Shown here: piece by piece, positions 1-8,374 of the stretch
How the letters are laid out: each line of letters begins with the position of its first letter
Numbering within the stretch: position 1 is the first letter of the stretch
Origin: an uncultured Dehalococcoidia bacterium
GTDB lineage: Bacteria > Chloroflexota > Dehalococcoidia > Lucifugimonadales > Australimonadaceae
Assembly: GCA_958295525.1 (NCBI GenBank)
Contig: OY282355.1
Span: 586,260 to 650,259, forward strand
DNA length: 64,000 nucleotides
Reading direction: 5' to 3'
Made by a program: the position numbers and the translations under genes
The notes under the pieces: generated by a model
Database searches by the model: none
What the model saw: the letters and a program-made list of their open reading frames with translations, nothing else
What the model was told of the DNA's origin: nothing

Positions 1-629
1 GCGAGGGGCGCAAAGAGCAATCGCCGCTCGCCGACCTCCGCGAAGGCATCGCCTACGTCGCCCGCGAGCGCATTCCGCGCTATGCCGTCCTCCTGAGTAT
101 GATTCCGATGCTCACGATGATGGCGTTCATCCAGACGCAGTTGCCGGTGTTCGTGGCGAGCGACCTGAACAGCCGGGAGGGCGGACTGCTAGGCGTGATG
201 TATCTGGGGATGGGCGTAGGCGGCTTCCTCGGGTCGCTCTTCGTAGCGCGGTTTCACGCGATTCAACGCAAGGGGCGGCTCGCTATTCTCGCGGTGGCGG
301 GAGCGGGCGTGTCCGTGCTGCTGCTCTCGCAGACGGACGTCTGGTGGCTGGCCTGGGGCGTGCTCGTATGGCAGCAAATGTTTTTCATCGCCGTGATGAC
401 GACGAACAACGCGATTCTCCAAAGCGTGACGCCGGACTATCTGCGCGGGCGCGTGATGGGTATCTATATGCTGGACGTCGGCCTGCAGCCGCTGGGCGGG
501 CTAACGGCGGGGCTGATCGCGACCTACTACGGCGTCTCGGCGGCGTGGGCGGCGGGCGGCGCGACAGGCCTGGCGCTGGTGGGCGTGATCGCGCTGCTCG
601 CGCCTGAGTTCCGCCGTCTGCGCTTGTAG
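1..629 (+). CDS. MFS transporter, C-terminal part (5' end outside window)
   Basis: The reading frame is open from base 3, so the gene begins before the window and only about 208 C-terminal residues are present. After a cytoplasmic loop (EGRKEQSPLADLREGIAYV) come about six hydrophobic helices, the second half of a major facilitator superfamily permease. The motif DYLRGRVMGIYML, close to the family's conserved loop between helices 10 and 11, supports an MFS efflux-type carrier (the MFS_3/enterobactin-exporter-like branch). An internal ATG at 99 is not the start, because homologous sequence continues upstream of it. The substrate cannot be told. A palindromic repeat array begins right after the stop codon and may help end or stabilise the transcript. 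Confidence 0.8.
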   Translation, partial: EGRKEQSPLADLREGIAYVARERIPRYAVLLSMIPMLTMMAFIQTQLPVFVASDLNSREGGLLGVMYLGMGVGGFLGSLFVARFHAIQRKGRLAILAVAGAGVSVLLLSQTDVWWLAWGVLVWQQMFFIAVMTTNNAILQSVTPDYLRGRVMGIYMLDVGLQPLGGLTAGLIATYYGVSAAWAAGGATGLALVGVIALLAPEFRRLRL

Positions 630-840
630 GGGGGCGAGATTCCCGCCTACGCGGGAATGACGATGAGGGGGCGAGATTCCCGCCTACGCGGGAACGACGA
701 TGAGGGGGCGAGATTCCCGCCTACGCGGGAATGACGATGAGGGGCGAGATTCCCGCCTACGCGGGAACGACGATGAGGGGGCGAGATTCCCGCCTACGCG
801 GGAACGACGATGAGGGGGCGAGATTCCCGCCGGCGCGGTC
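630..840. repeat. Tandem array of REP-like palindromes
   Basis: Five near-identical units, with palindromes starting at about 639, 675, 713, 749 and 785, and a degenerate sixth at about 823. The period is 36-38 bases. Each core is ATTCCCGCCTACGCGGGAAT or its GGAAC variant, able to form an 8-bp hairpin, followed by GACGATGAGGGGGCGAG. The array lies between the convergent ends of the MFS gene and the SDR gene. It is not CRISPR: the 'spacers' are themselves repeated and only about 17 bases long. The same palindrome recurs across the window. Confidence 0.9.
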
Positions 841-869
841 AGCGCGGGACAGGGGGTGGCTCCCTGCGC

Positions 870-1793
870 CTATGGAATGAACGGCGCCTTCGTCTCGCCG
901 CCCATCACGGTGGAGGGCAGCGCGTCGTCGAGTTCGTCGAGCGTCCACGGCGCGCCGTTGCCCGCCTCGCGGTAGAGCGTCCGCGCCTCCGTCGGATGGC
1001 TGTACCGCCCGATCTTCCCCGATCCGGCGCGGAAGACGACGCCGTTCACGTCCGCCGCCTGATCCGACGCGAGCCAGACGACCAGCGGAGAGACGAATTC
1101 CGGCCCCGCGCGGTTATCCCCTTGCTCCGCGGGATTCTTCTTGCGGTCGAGCCCCGCCTCCGCGAGCATATTGCGGTACGTGTCGTCGCCGAAACTGCGC
1201 GTGGCCGCCATCGGCGCAATCGCGTTCGCGGTGATCCCGTGATTCCGCAACTCGAACGCGAGCCCCCAGGTGAGCGAGACGATGGCGCCTTTCGCGGCGC
1301 CGTAGTTCGCGCGGCCCTCCGGGTTGCGCCACTGGCTGGACGCCGTGTTGACGATGCGCCCCCAGCGCTGCGCCATCATCAGGGGGACGGCGTGATGGCA
1401 GGTGTTGAACGTTCCGAAGAGGTGAACGCCCATCAGCCCGTCCCACTCCTCTTCCGTGAGTTGGTGAAAGAGGCGGTACTGGAACGTTCCCGCGTTGTTG
1501 ACCAGGATGTCCAGCCGCCCGTAAGCCTCGACAGCCGTTCGGATGAGGTTGCCCGCCGCCTCGTAGTCCGAGATGTCGCCGTAGTTGGCGACGGCCTCGC
1601 CGCCGCGTTCGCGGATGAAGGCGACGGCCTCGTCGGCGGGAGCGCGGCCTCCGCCGGAGCCGTCGCGCTCGACGCCGACGTCGTTGACGACGACGCTCGC
1701 GCCTTCTTCGGCGAGCGCAATGGCGTGGGCGCGCCCGATGCCGCGCCCCGATCCGGTGACGACGGCGACTTTGCCTTTCAGCAGGTCTCCCAT
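870..1793 (-). CDS. SDR-family NAD(P)-dependent oxidoreductase
   Basis: A 307-residue short-chain dehydrogenase/reductase. The cofactor motif TGSGRGIG is at residues 13-20, the structural NNAG at 99-102, a catalytic serine in the TASSQW stretch near 152, and the YGAAK catalytic pair (Tyr164/Lys168). The extended loop after the second strand (GVERDGSGGGRAPADEA) and overall length resemble the (3R)-hydroxyacyl-CoA dehydrogenase domain of HSD17B4/MFE-2-like proteins, so a hydroxyacyl-CoA or sterol-like substrate is plausible, but this is inference. A strong ribosome site (GGGAGGAATC) precedes the ATG. It is first of a minus-strand group when read from high coordinates downward, with the amidohydrolase 40 bases upstream. 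Confidence 0.85.
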   Translation of the reverse strand: MGDLLKGKVAVVTGSGRGIGRAHAIALAEEGASVVVNDVGVERDGSGGGRAPADEAVAFIRERGGEAVANYGDISDYEAAGNLIRTAVEAYGRLDILVNNAGTFQYRLFHQLTEEEWDGLMGVHLFGTFNTCHHAVPLMMAQRWGRIVNTASSQWRNPEGRANYGAAKGAIVSLTWGLAFELRNHGITANAIAPMAATRSFGDDTYRNMLAEAGLDRKKNPAEQGDNRAGPEFVSPLVVWLASDQAADVNGVVFRAGSGKIGRYSHPTEARTLYREAGNGAPWTLDELDDALPSTVMGGETKAPFIP

Positions 1794-1832
1794 GATTCCT
1801 CCCGCAATGGGCGGCAGTCTACTACGCGCTTG

Positions 1833-2900
1833 CTAGAAGCCGTACAACTCTTTCGGGTTGTCCCAGAGGATGCGGGCGCGGCTCTCGGGCGGCATGCGCT
1901 CGTCGTTTTGGAATGTCGAGAGGGCGTGGATCTCCGTGGCGGAGTCCGCGTGGCCGTAGTCGGTGCCGATGACGAGGCGGTCGCCGCCGACGTAGCGGTG
2001 GATCTGCGCGAGGTCGTCGTTCAGTTGCACGGTGACCCAAATGTTGTTGTCGGCGAGGGGGTTCTCGCTGAGGCTGTCGCCTCTGCGCTCGAGGCGGCGG
2101 GCGAGGTCGTTGAGCATATAGGGAATCCAATCGGCGCTGAATTCGATGATTCCCCACTTGGTTTTGGGGAAGCGCTGCGGCAAGCCGGAGGTGAAGAGCG
2201 TGTGGAAGGCGGAGAGTCCGCTGAATTTGTTGCGCTCGAACGCGGTGAGCGGGCTTCCGAAGATGGCGTCGAGTTCGAAACTGCCCGTGCCGGAGTGGGG
2301 GCAGATCGGCATATCCAACTCGGCGGCCCATTCGTAGAGGGGATGGAAGCAGGGGTCGTTGATGAGGCGGCCGCCGACCTCGACGCCGCGCAGATTCACG
2401 GCGACCGCGCCGTTGTCCTTTGCGAAACGCAGTTGGCTCTCCGCCTGGTCGATGGCGAGGACGGGAATGACGGCGGCCCATCGGAGGCGGCCTTTGCCTT
2501 CGGCGTAGACGTCGGCCATCCAGCGGTTGTAACTGCGGCAGAGGGCGGCTTCCTCGGCGGGGTTGGCGGTGATGGGCCCCGTCCACATCGAGGGGAAGAG
2601 CACTTGCGCGTCGACGCCGAGTTCGTCCATATGGGCGACGCGGGCTTGGACGTCGAGCATAAATTTGGAGTCGGGGGGCAGCGCGACGTTGCCGATGAAG
2701 ACGCCGAACTCGCCGCGCGGCCCGCCGCCGGGCCAGGCGGTCTTGATCGCGCGCCCGCCGATGATCCAGTACTTGAGCATTTCGCCGCTCTCGAGCGTCT
2801 GGTAGGCGGTTCCGGGCATGTAGCGCCGCTCGGAGGGGTCCATATACGCCCAGGTTTGGTCTATCTCTATGACGTGGGCGTCGGCGTCTATGATTCCCAT
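1833..2900 (-). CDS. Amidohydrolase-2 family metal-dependent hydrolase
   Basis: A 355-residue protein of the amidohydrolase_2 (ACMSD-like) TIM-barrel family, whose members hydrolyse or decarboxylate small aromatic or acidic substrates. Visible metal-site features are the N-terminal D7-A-H9, His202 in PHSGTGSF, and Asp314 in IGTDYGHAD near the C-terminus. The family's typical 'ADWIPYMLNDLARRLERRGD' stretch is also present. No signal peptide is seen, so it is cytosolic. Lying between an SDR dehydrogenase and cinA on the same strand, it may belong to a small catabolic operon with the SDR. The substrate is unknown; this branch is abundant in marine heterotrophic Chloroflexota. Confidence 0.8.
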   Translation of the reverse strand: MGIIDADAHVIEIDQTWAYMDPSERRYMPGTAYQTLESGEMLKYWIIGGRAIKTAWPGGGPRGEFGVFIGNVALPPDSKFMLDVQARVAHMDELGVDAQVLFPSMWTGPITANPAEEAALCRSYNRWMADVYAEGKGRLRWAAVIPVLAIDQAESQLRFAKDNGAVAVNLRGVEVGGRLINDPCFHPLYEWAAELDMPICPHSGTGSFELDAIFGSPLTAFERNKFSGLSAFHTLFTSGLPQRFPKTKWGIIEFSADWIPYMLNDLARRLERRGDSLSENPLADNNIWVTVQLNDDLAQIHRYVGGDRLVIGTDYGHADSATEIHALSTFQNDERMPPESRARILWDNPKELYGF

Positions 2901-2933
2901 GGCTCTTCTCTCCTGCTCTCCTATGGGGCGCGC

Positions 2934-4172
2934 CTACGGGGCGCGCTCCTGCAGCGCTTGGATGAGTTGCAGCAGCGCGGCGGTTACGGCGCGGTTGCGG
3001 ACGAGCGGCCTCCGCGAGGGGAACTCGTGACGCGACACGCCCGCGGTCTCCGGCGTGGCGACGCCGATGAACACCGTGCCCGCCTTCACGCCGTCCTGAT
3101 CGCCCGGCCCCGCGACGCCGGTGACGCTGACTCCGCAGTCCGCGCCGAACGTCCGGCGGGCGGCCTCCGCCATTGCGCGGGCGGCCTCCTCGCTCACCGC
3201 GCCGTGCTCGCGCAGCGTCTCTTCGGGCACGCCGGCCTGCGCCTTCATCGCGCCGGAGTACGTGATCGCCCCGCCGAGGAAGTAGGCGGACGAGCCGGGC
3301 GTCTCCGTGAGCGCGGCGCCGACCATTCCTCCGGTGCAGGATTCCATCACGGCGAGCGTGTAGCCGCGGCGCAGCAGCAGTTCGCCCGCGCGCTCCGGCG
3401 GATACTCCTCGTCCGTGCCCCAGATGTACGCGCCCAGCGCGTCCCGCGTCATCGTTTCGGCGCGGAGCAGCGTGTTGAGCGCCTCCGCTTCCGTGTCGGC
3501 TTTGGCTATCGCGCGCAGATAGATGCCGTCGGGCTTGGCGTAGACGCCGAAGTCCATCCCCGGAATGTCGTATACGCCGCGCGCCATTTCGTCGACCGCC
3601 GCCTCGCTGAGGCCGATCGTCTTGAACGTGCGCGACATAACCTTCTTGCCGGGCAGCCGCTCCTTCAGGCGCGGGGCGATCTCCGTCGTCCACATATTCG
3701 AGAGTTCGCGGGGCGGGCCGGGCAGCGTGAGCAGGAGTTTGCCGTCCCGGTCGATCCACCAACTGGGCGCGGTGCCCATCGCGTTGCGGATGGCGACGGC
3801 GGAGGGGATGATGCCCGCCTGCCGGAGGTTTTGCCGCGGCATCGGGCGGACGTTGCGGCGGGCGAAGTTCTCCTCCAGCCAATCCTTGAGTTCGGGGTCG
3901 GTCGTGAGCGGCTCGCCGAGCATTTTGGCGATGGCGTCGCGGGTGAGGTCGTCGAGCGTCGGGCCGAGGCCGCCCATCACGATCACGACGTCCGACCTGC
4001 GCCACGCGCGGTCGAGCGTCTCCGTGAGGCGCGTGAGGTTGTCGCCGACGATGGATGCGTATTCGGGTTCGAGGCCGAACTCGGGGAGGCGCTGACCGAT
4101 CCAAGACGTGTTGGTGTCTTGCGTCTCGCCCATCAAGAGTTCGGTGCCGACGGCGATGATTTCAGCGTTCAT
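2934..4172 (-). CDS. cinA: CinA-family nicotinamide-nucleotide amidohydrolase
   Basis: A 412-residue full-length CinA. The N-terminal MoCF/molybdopterin-binding-like domain begins MNAEIIAVGTELLMGE and contains VVIVMGGLGPTLDDLTRDAI. The C-terminal amidase domain holds ESCTGGMVGAALTE, with the catalytic serine of the ESCTGG motif, and SVTGVAGPGDQDG. CinA removes ammonia from NMN in pyridine-nucleotide salvage, and the N-terminal half can act as an ADP-ribose pyrophosphatase in some species. Both domains look complete. It follows the decarboxylase genes on the same strand with about 58 bases between, but a functional link to them is not evident. Confidence 0.93.
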   Translation of the reverse strand: MNAEIIAVGTELLMGETQDTNTSWIGQRLPEFGLEPEYASIVGDNLTRLTETLDRAWRRSDVVIVMGGLGPTLDDLTRDAIAKMLGEPLTTDPELKDWLEENFARRNVRPMPRQNLRQAGIIPSAVAIRNAMGTAPSWWIDRDGKLLLTLPGPPRELSNMWTTEIAPRLKERLPGKKVMSRTFKTIGLSEAAVDEMARGVYDIPGMDFGVYAKPDGIYLRAIAKADTEAEALNTLLRAETMTRDALGAYIWGTDEEYPPERAGELLLRRGYTLAVMESCTGGMVGAALTETPGSSAYFLGGAITYSGAMKAQAGVPEETLREHGAVSEEAARAMAEAARRTFGADCGVSVTGVAGPGDQDGVKAGTVFIGVATPETAGVSRHEFPSRRPLVRNRAVTAALLQLIQALQERAP

Positions 4173-4230
4173 AGGCGTGCTCCGGCCCGGCCGCGCCGGG
4201 GGCGTTCGGCGAGTATAGCGCGTCCGCTCG

Positions 4231-4791
4231 TTACCCCGTGAACGTCCGCCGGAAGCGCAGGAGATTCTCCTCCGGCGCCACGCTGGGGCGCGCCCGCGGC
4301 TCCCCCGTCTCCTCCACGTCCACGTGAATGAACCACGGACCCGGCTCCCGAATCGCCCGGTCGAGCGCGACCTCGAACTCCGCGAGCGTCGCGGCTTTCG
4401 CGACGTTCCGTATCCCCGACGCCAGCGCGACGCCCGCCAAGTCCGTTCCCGTCGAGGTGTGCGTCGGCTGCCCGCCCGTCTCGTACCACATCCGGTTGTC
4501 CCACACGATATGCACGAGATTCGGCGGCGACTGCCGGGCGACCGTCGCCAGCGACCCCAGGTTCATCAGCAGCGAGCCGTCGCCGTCCGTCACGAACACT
4601 TTGCTGCCGGGCGCCGCGAGCGCGACTCCCAGCCCGATGGACGACGCCAACCCCATCGCGCCCCACGTGTAGAGGTTCGCGTCGCGGTCGCCCGCAGCGT
4701 GCAAGTCGAACGTCGCCGGCCCCAAATTGGCGATGACCGGCTCGTCCGTCAGCCGCTCGAGCAGCGCGGCGATTCCCTCACGGCGCAGCAC
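4231..4791 (-). CDS. Thiamine-diphosphate decarboxylase, beta (PP-domain) subunit
   Basis: About 186 residues forming the pyrophosphate-binding domain of a ThDP enzyme. It shows the family signature opening GDGSLLMNLG and, about 27 residues on, WDN, matching the GDG-X25-30-N(N) magnesium/diphosphate motif. With the neighbouring alpha subunit it resembles two-subunit sulfopyruvate decarboxylase (ComDE) and phosphonopyruvate decarboxylase. I chose the GTG at 4791 (VLRREGIA), which overlaps the alpha stop by 14 bases and has GGGGGC upstream, implying translational coupling. An ATG at 4839 would add 16 residues lying wholly inside the alpha gene and is less likely. The substrate is not determined by sequence. 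Confidence 0.78.
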   Translation of the reverse strand: MLRREGIAALLERLTDEPVIANLGPATFDLHAAGDRDANLYTWGAMGLASSIGLGVALAAPGSKVFVTDGDGSLLMNLGSLATVARQSPPNLVHIVWDNRMWYETGGQPTHTSTGTDLAGVALASGIRNVAKAATLAEFEVALDRAIREPGPWFIHVDVEETGEPRARPSVAPEENLLRFRRTFTG

Positions 4792-5290
4792 GTTTCGCCC
4801 CCACGAGTTGCGCCTGCCAGAGAACGGCCACCGGCTCACGGCTCGCGTAGCAGAGTTCGATGGCGCCGTCCACGAACTTCCGAACCTCGTCCTCCCGCTG
4901 CGGCGCGTAATGCTGAATCCCCAGCGCGTCCAGAATCGCCGGAATGGGGCGCGCCGACGGAACCTGCACCGCGTTGAACTCGCTCAGCCCGCCGCGCATC
5001 CCGATGAACAGCGGCGCGGGAATGCGGTGAGCCGTCAGCAGTTGCGTCAGCGCGTTGACCGTGTTGCCGAAGCCGCTGCTCTGCAGAAACACCGCCGCGC
5101 GCCCGCCGCCCGCGTACACCCCGGCGGCGATCCCCACCGCCTCCTCCTCCCGCGCGGCGGGCACGACCGTGAACGCCGGATCCGCCTCCAACTTCGCCAG
5201 AACGTTCCAGTTGATCGCGTCCGGCACATAGGCCGCGCGCCAAACCTCGTGCGCCCGCAAACTCTCGACGACTTCGTCCGACCAGTGCAT
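4778..5290 (-). CDS. Thiamine-diphosphate decarboxylase, alpha (PYR-domain) subunit
   Basis: About 170 residues forming the pyrimidine-binding domain of a split ThDP decarboxylase. PAAREEEAVGIAAGVYAGG carries the conserved glutamate that activates the cofactor. The small size and partner gene match ComD-like sulfopyruvate or phosphonopyruvate decarboxylase alpha chains. The ORF is open to an ATG at 5311, but a good -10 hexamer (TACAAT, 5305-5300 read on the minus strand) lies between the two start codons, so I place the start at 5290 (MHWSDEVVESL), nearly at the predicted 5' end of the mRNA. It and the beta subunit should form one enzyme acting on a 3-sulfo- or 3-phospho-pyruvate-like acid; this is inference. 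Confidence 0.78.
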   Translation of the reverse strand: MHWSDEVVESLRAHEVWRAAYVPDAINWNVLAKLEADPAFTVVPAAREEEAVGIAAGVYAGGGRAAVFLQSSGFGNTVNALTQLLTAHRIPAPLFIGMRGGLSEFNAVQVPSARPIPAILDALGIQHYAPQREDEVRKFVDGAIELCYASREPVAVLWQAQLVGAKRAAP

Positions 5291-5299
5291 AGCCCGCGC

Positions 5300-5305
5300 A
5301 TTGTA
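5300..5305 (-). promoter_or_regulatory. -10 element for a probable leaderless decarboxylase mRNA
   Basis: TACAAT on the minus strand, nine bases before the ATG at 5290. No Shine-Dalgarno motif lies in between and no convincing -35 is seen. The spacing would put the transcript start at or within a few bases of the start codon. Confidence 0.45.
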
Positions 5306-5354
5306 CCGCAAACCGCCGCGCTCGTCCGCTACGCAACGCGCCTCGGCGTTCGCC

Positions 5355-5360
5355 TATAAT
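5355..5360 (+). promoter_or_regulatory. -10 element upstream of the translin-like gene
   Basis: A perfect TATAAT hexamer about 75 bases before the translin-like start codon at 5436. No good -35 is visible at the usual distance. It and the minus-strand TACAAT at 5300-5305 make this a divergent promoter region. Confidence 0.5.
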
Positions 5361-5435
5361 GGCCGCGATGACGACGATGACGCTCCATCAGCCGCGAATG
5401 GCCGGTTGCGCGCGGACGCGCCGCGGGAGCGGCGG

Positions 5436-6086
5436 ATGACCAGCGAACGGCAAGCGCGCGCGCAAGAGCGGATAGAGGAGATCGCCGACCTCGCGCTGGA
5501 CGAGTTCCGCCGCAAGCACGAGTTGCGCGAGCAGGCGATCCGCGTCTCCCGCGAGGTCGTTCGGGCCTCCGCCAACGCGATCCGGGCCGTCCATCGCGGG
5601 GAACTGGCGCAGGCGCGCGAACTCGTCGAGACCGCAGGCGCGCACGTCCGCGAAACGCGGGAGACGCTCGCCGGCCATCCCGACCTCTACTTCACCGGCT
5701 ACACGCAGGACGCGCAGAAGGAGTACGCCGAGGCGCGCGCCGTGCTCGCCTTTATCGCGGCGGAGGAACTCCCGGGCCCGGGGGACATCGGCGTGGAGAC
5801 CCCGGCCTACCTCAACGGACTCGCCGAGGCCGCGAGCGAACTGCGGCGCTGCATCCTCGACGCTCTGCGGCGCGGCGACGACTCCCGCGTCGAGGAGTTG
5901 ATGGCCGCGATGGACGACGTCTACAACATTCTCGTCGTGATGGATTTCCCCGACGCGCTCACCTCCGGCTTGCGCCGGACGACCGACCAGTTGCGCGGCG
6001 TGTTGGAGCGGACGCGCGGCGATCTCACGATGACGCTCCGCCAGCGCCGCTTGGAGCGCCTGCTCAGCGGGCAGGCGGAGGGGTGA
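5436..6086 (+). CDS. Translin-family protein
   Basis: A 216-residue, almost wholly alpha-helical protein of the translin/TRAX family. Recognisable features are the first helix rich in Arg/Glu (ERQARAQERIEEIADLAL), the helix REQAIRVSREVVRASANAI, and the C-terminal YNILVVMDFPDALTSGLRR, which matches the conserved translin segment ending in 'FPxALTxGLRRxxD'. Eukaryotic translin forms octamers that bind and cleave RNA (C3PO with TRAX); bacterial and archaeal members are poorly studied. The start at 5436 is preceded by GGGAG six bases away; the longer ORF from 5301 adds low-complexity Asp/Arg sequence and is rejected. It is transcribed toward the minus-strand helicase gene, with which it converges. 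Confidence 0.8.
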   Translation: MTSERQARAQERIEEIADLALDEFRRKHELREQAIRVSREVVRASANAIRAVHRGELAQARELVETAGAHVRETRETLAGHPDLYFTGYTQDAQKEYAEARAVLAFIAAEELPGPGDIGVETPAYLNGLAEAASELRRCILDALRRGDDSRVEELMAAMDDVYNILVVMDFPDALTSGLRRTTDQLRGVLERTRGDLTMTLRQRRLERLLSGQAEG

Positions 6087-6106
6087 GGGGGGCTAGGAGC
6101 GGGGAA

Positions 6107-8374
6107 TCAGGGGCGCGAGTTGCGGGCCGCCGCGAGAGCCGCTTGCAAGGCTTCGTCAATGCGCGCGCCGCGCCGCTTGAAGCCGAGTTCTTTCCGGATC
6201 TCGGCCATTAGGTCCTCGTCGGTGCGGAGGAGCGTGTCCGAGAGAACCCATTGCGCCAGCGAGACGAGTTTCCTGTGCGAGTACTCGCCTATGGAGTAGC
6301 CAGGCAAGATTGGCGGCCTGGGCCCACGCGCAGGCGCAGGAGCCGGGGCGGAAGGAGCGGCGTGAGGCTGCGTTGGAGCGCCTTCTTCGGGCGAACTGCG
6401 GTCATCGCCCGCCTCGTCTTTGCGGTTCGCCCTGTTGACCGCTTGTTCCCACGCCTCCACTGCTCGCCCCAGTTCTTCGTCGCGGTTCTTGAACCAGTTG
6501 GTTGACCAGATGCGATGGAACGTCCAGCCTCTGGCCTCCAGTTGCTCTTGCCGGAGGCGGTCGCGCTCGCGGGCGGTGCTGCCGGAGTGATAACTCGCGC
6601 CATCGGCTTCTATGGCCAAAACCATCCGTCCCGGCTGGTTGGGGTGAGCGCAGGCGAAATCTATCCGGTAGCCCGATACGCCGTATTGCGGCGTCACCGG
6701 GATTCCGCGCTCTTCCAGCCGGCTCTGCACGTCCAACTCGAAAGCGTTGAGCGGAACGTCGCTCATCGCCGTTCCCAACTCGGCTCCGCCCGACGCGGCG
6801 AACTCCAAGTACCGGCGCAGCAGTTGGACCCCTCTCTTATCCGACCGGTCCGGGTCCATATCGTGATGCGAGAACGACGAAACCACGTGCATCCGCAAGC
6901 GGGCGCGGGTTACGGCGACATTGAGCCGCCGCTCGCCGCCATCTTGGTTGAGCGGCCCGAACCGGTACGGCAGCGAACCGTTGGCGTCTTTGTGATAGCC
7001 GACGCTGAGGATGATGACGTCGCGCTCGTCGCCCTGGACGCGCTCGATGTTCTTCACGAAAAAGCGCTCGTCCGCGCCATCGCTGAAGAATTCCTCCAGC
7101 GCGGGATCCGCCAAATCCCGCAGGCGAAGGCGCAACGCCTCCTCGATGTTGTTGGCGTGCTGGATTCCGAAAGCGATAACGCCCAGCGACTCGTTGGAAT
7201 GCTCGCGCGCGTGCTCTACGGCCATATCCACCACCTTCGCCACCTCGTCCGGGTGGGAGAAGGTACGTCGCTGCGGAACGGAACGGAACGGAACGAGATG
7301 GTGAAACAGCGACACGCCTTCGGCGGCGTCAGGGAACGCCGTTAGGGACTCTCCGTAGAGATGGGAGTTGGAGAAGGCTATTAAACGCCCGTCTTTGCTT
7401 CGGTAATGCCATTGCAAGAGTTTTTCTCGAAGAGCGCCTGTCTTGGCGACTTGCAGAATAGACTCGACATCATCAGATAAGATGATGCTCTGCGCGTCAT
7501 CCTCCTCGTCTTCGTTTTCATCCTCTCCGCCGCTGCTGAAGAAGGTTGTCGGCGGGAGTTGGCGATCGTCTCCCGCGATGACCGCCAGCGGAGCCCGGGC
7601 GAGGCTGCCCATCGCCTCGGCGGGCGGAACCTGCGACGCCTCATCGAAGATAACCACATCGAACAAATTCGCTTCGGCAGGCGTCATTTCCGCCACGAGC
7701 AATGGAGACATTGTCCAGCAGGGGCGGATTGCAGTAAGCACATGCGGGGCTTCCCGGAACAGTCGACGAACTGGCAAATGCCGGGTTTTCTTCGCGGCTT
7801 CGCGTTTTATGAGACTCTCCTCGGAAGGGTAGGCGTTCATCATACGCACGGCGTGCTCAGCGGCTCGCCGCTTGACGCGCTCCGCTGTGCTTGCCAGGTG
7901 TCTCTTGTCGAGTTCAACGAAACTGCGGTGATGGCGACTGTGAAGATTTGTAGTGAATCCAGCAATGGCGAATGACAGTTCGCTCCATATCGTGTTCAGC
8001 CAAGAATGCTCTACGGCCTCCCCCGCGTATTCGGATGGAAACTGCTGTCCCGTCTCCGTGAGGATGTGGTCAACACCGACTTCTTTGAATTTGCGCTCCA
8101 ATTCCCGGATGCGCGGCAAATTCGCCGCTGCCTCCTCTTGGGACGCTAAGCGGCTCATAATTTCTAGCAGCCTGCCGGCTGGCTCGTCGAGGAGATGGAC
8201 GAGCAAGAAAATTCGCTCCGCTTCCTCCAGCAACTGCGTTAAGGAATCCACCTCTGAAAGCGCGTCACTGAGACCTGCGGGAACACGAGGAGCGCCCTGC
8301 CCGCCGCGTTCCTGGTATTGCGCTAACCGATCCCTTACTTCACTGAGCGCGTTCAATAGGTCGAGGTCCGACAT
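6107..8374 (-). CDS. Hhe-like DUF4011 helicase-nuclease, C-terminal half (separate frame)
   Basis: A 755-residue ORF holding the second half of a large superfamily-1 helicase. A helical region (1-210) leads to the Walker B-like VVIFDEASQVPP (about 242-253) and GDDRQLPPTTFF (268-279). ERVQGDERDVIILSVGYH and LNVAVTRARLRMHVVSS are motifs V and VI. Next comes a Vsr/PD-(D/E)XK-type nuclease domain (about 545-645: YRIDFACAHP, VLAIEADGASYH, RGWTFHRIWSTNWF), then a short C-terminal helical domain. This order matches DUF4011-helicase-Vsr (Hhe) proteins reported as antiphage. It lacks Walker A, which is in the preceding ORF; a -1 shift near 8375 would join both into about 1,340 residues. Base composition is less GC-rich than its neighbours, suggesting transfer. 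Confidence 0.85.
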   Translation of the reverse strand: MSDLDLLNALSEVRDRLAQYQERGGQGAPRVPAGLSDALSEVDSLTQLLEEAERIFLLVHLLDEPAGRLLEIMSRLASQEEAAANLPRIRELERKFKEVGVDHILTETGQQFPSEYAGEAVEHSWLNTIWSELSFAIAGFTTNLHSRHHRSFVELDKRHLASTAERVKRRAAEHAVRMMNAYPSEESLIKREAAKKTRHLPVRRLFREAPHVLTAIRPCWTMSPLLVAEMTPAEANLFDVVIFDEASQVPPAEAMGSLARAPLAVIAGDDRQLPPTTFFSSGGEDENEDEEDDAQSIILSDDVESILQVAKTGALREKLLQWHYRSKDGRLIAFSNSHLYGESLTAFPDAAEGVSLFHHLVPFRSVPQRRTFSHPDEVAKVVDMAVEHAREHSNESLGVIAFGIQHANNIEEALRLRLRDLADPALEEFFSDGADERFFVKNIERVQGDERDVIILSVGYHKDANGSLPYRFGPLNQDGGERRLNVAVTRARLRMHVVSSFSHHDMDPDRSDKRGVQLLRRYLEFAASGGAELGTAMSDVPLNAFELDVQSRLEERGIPVTPQYGVSGYRIDFACAHPNQPGRMVLAIEADGASYHSGSTARERDRLRQEQLEARGWTFHRIWSTNWFKNRDEELGRAVEAWEQAVNRANRKDEAGDDRSSPEEGAPTQPHAAPSAPAPAPARGPRPPILPGYSIGEYSHRKLVSLAQWVLSDTLLRTDEDLMAEIRKELGFKRRGARIDEALQAALAAARNSRP

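Noticed and set aside
630-840. Possible CRISPR array
   Set aside because: Repeat cores are palindromic REP-like units and the intervening sequence is itself repeated; no cas genes are present.
810-4241. 1,143-codon plus-strand ORF
   Set aside because: It lies antisense to the SDR, amidohydrolase and cinA genes; Arg/Gly/Ala-rich translation with no family motif. High GC leaves antisense frames open.
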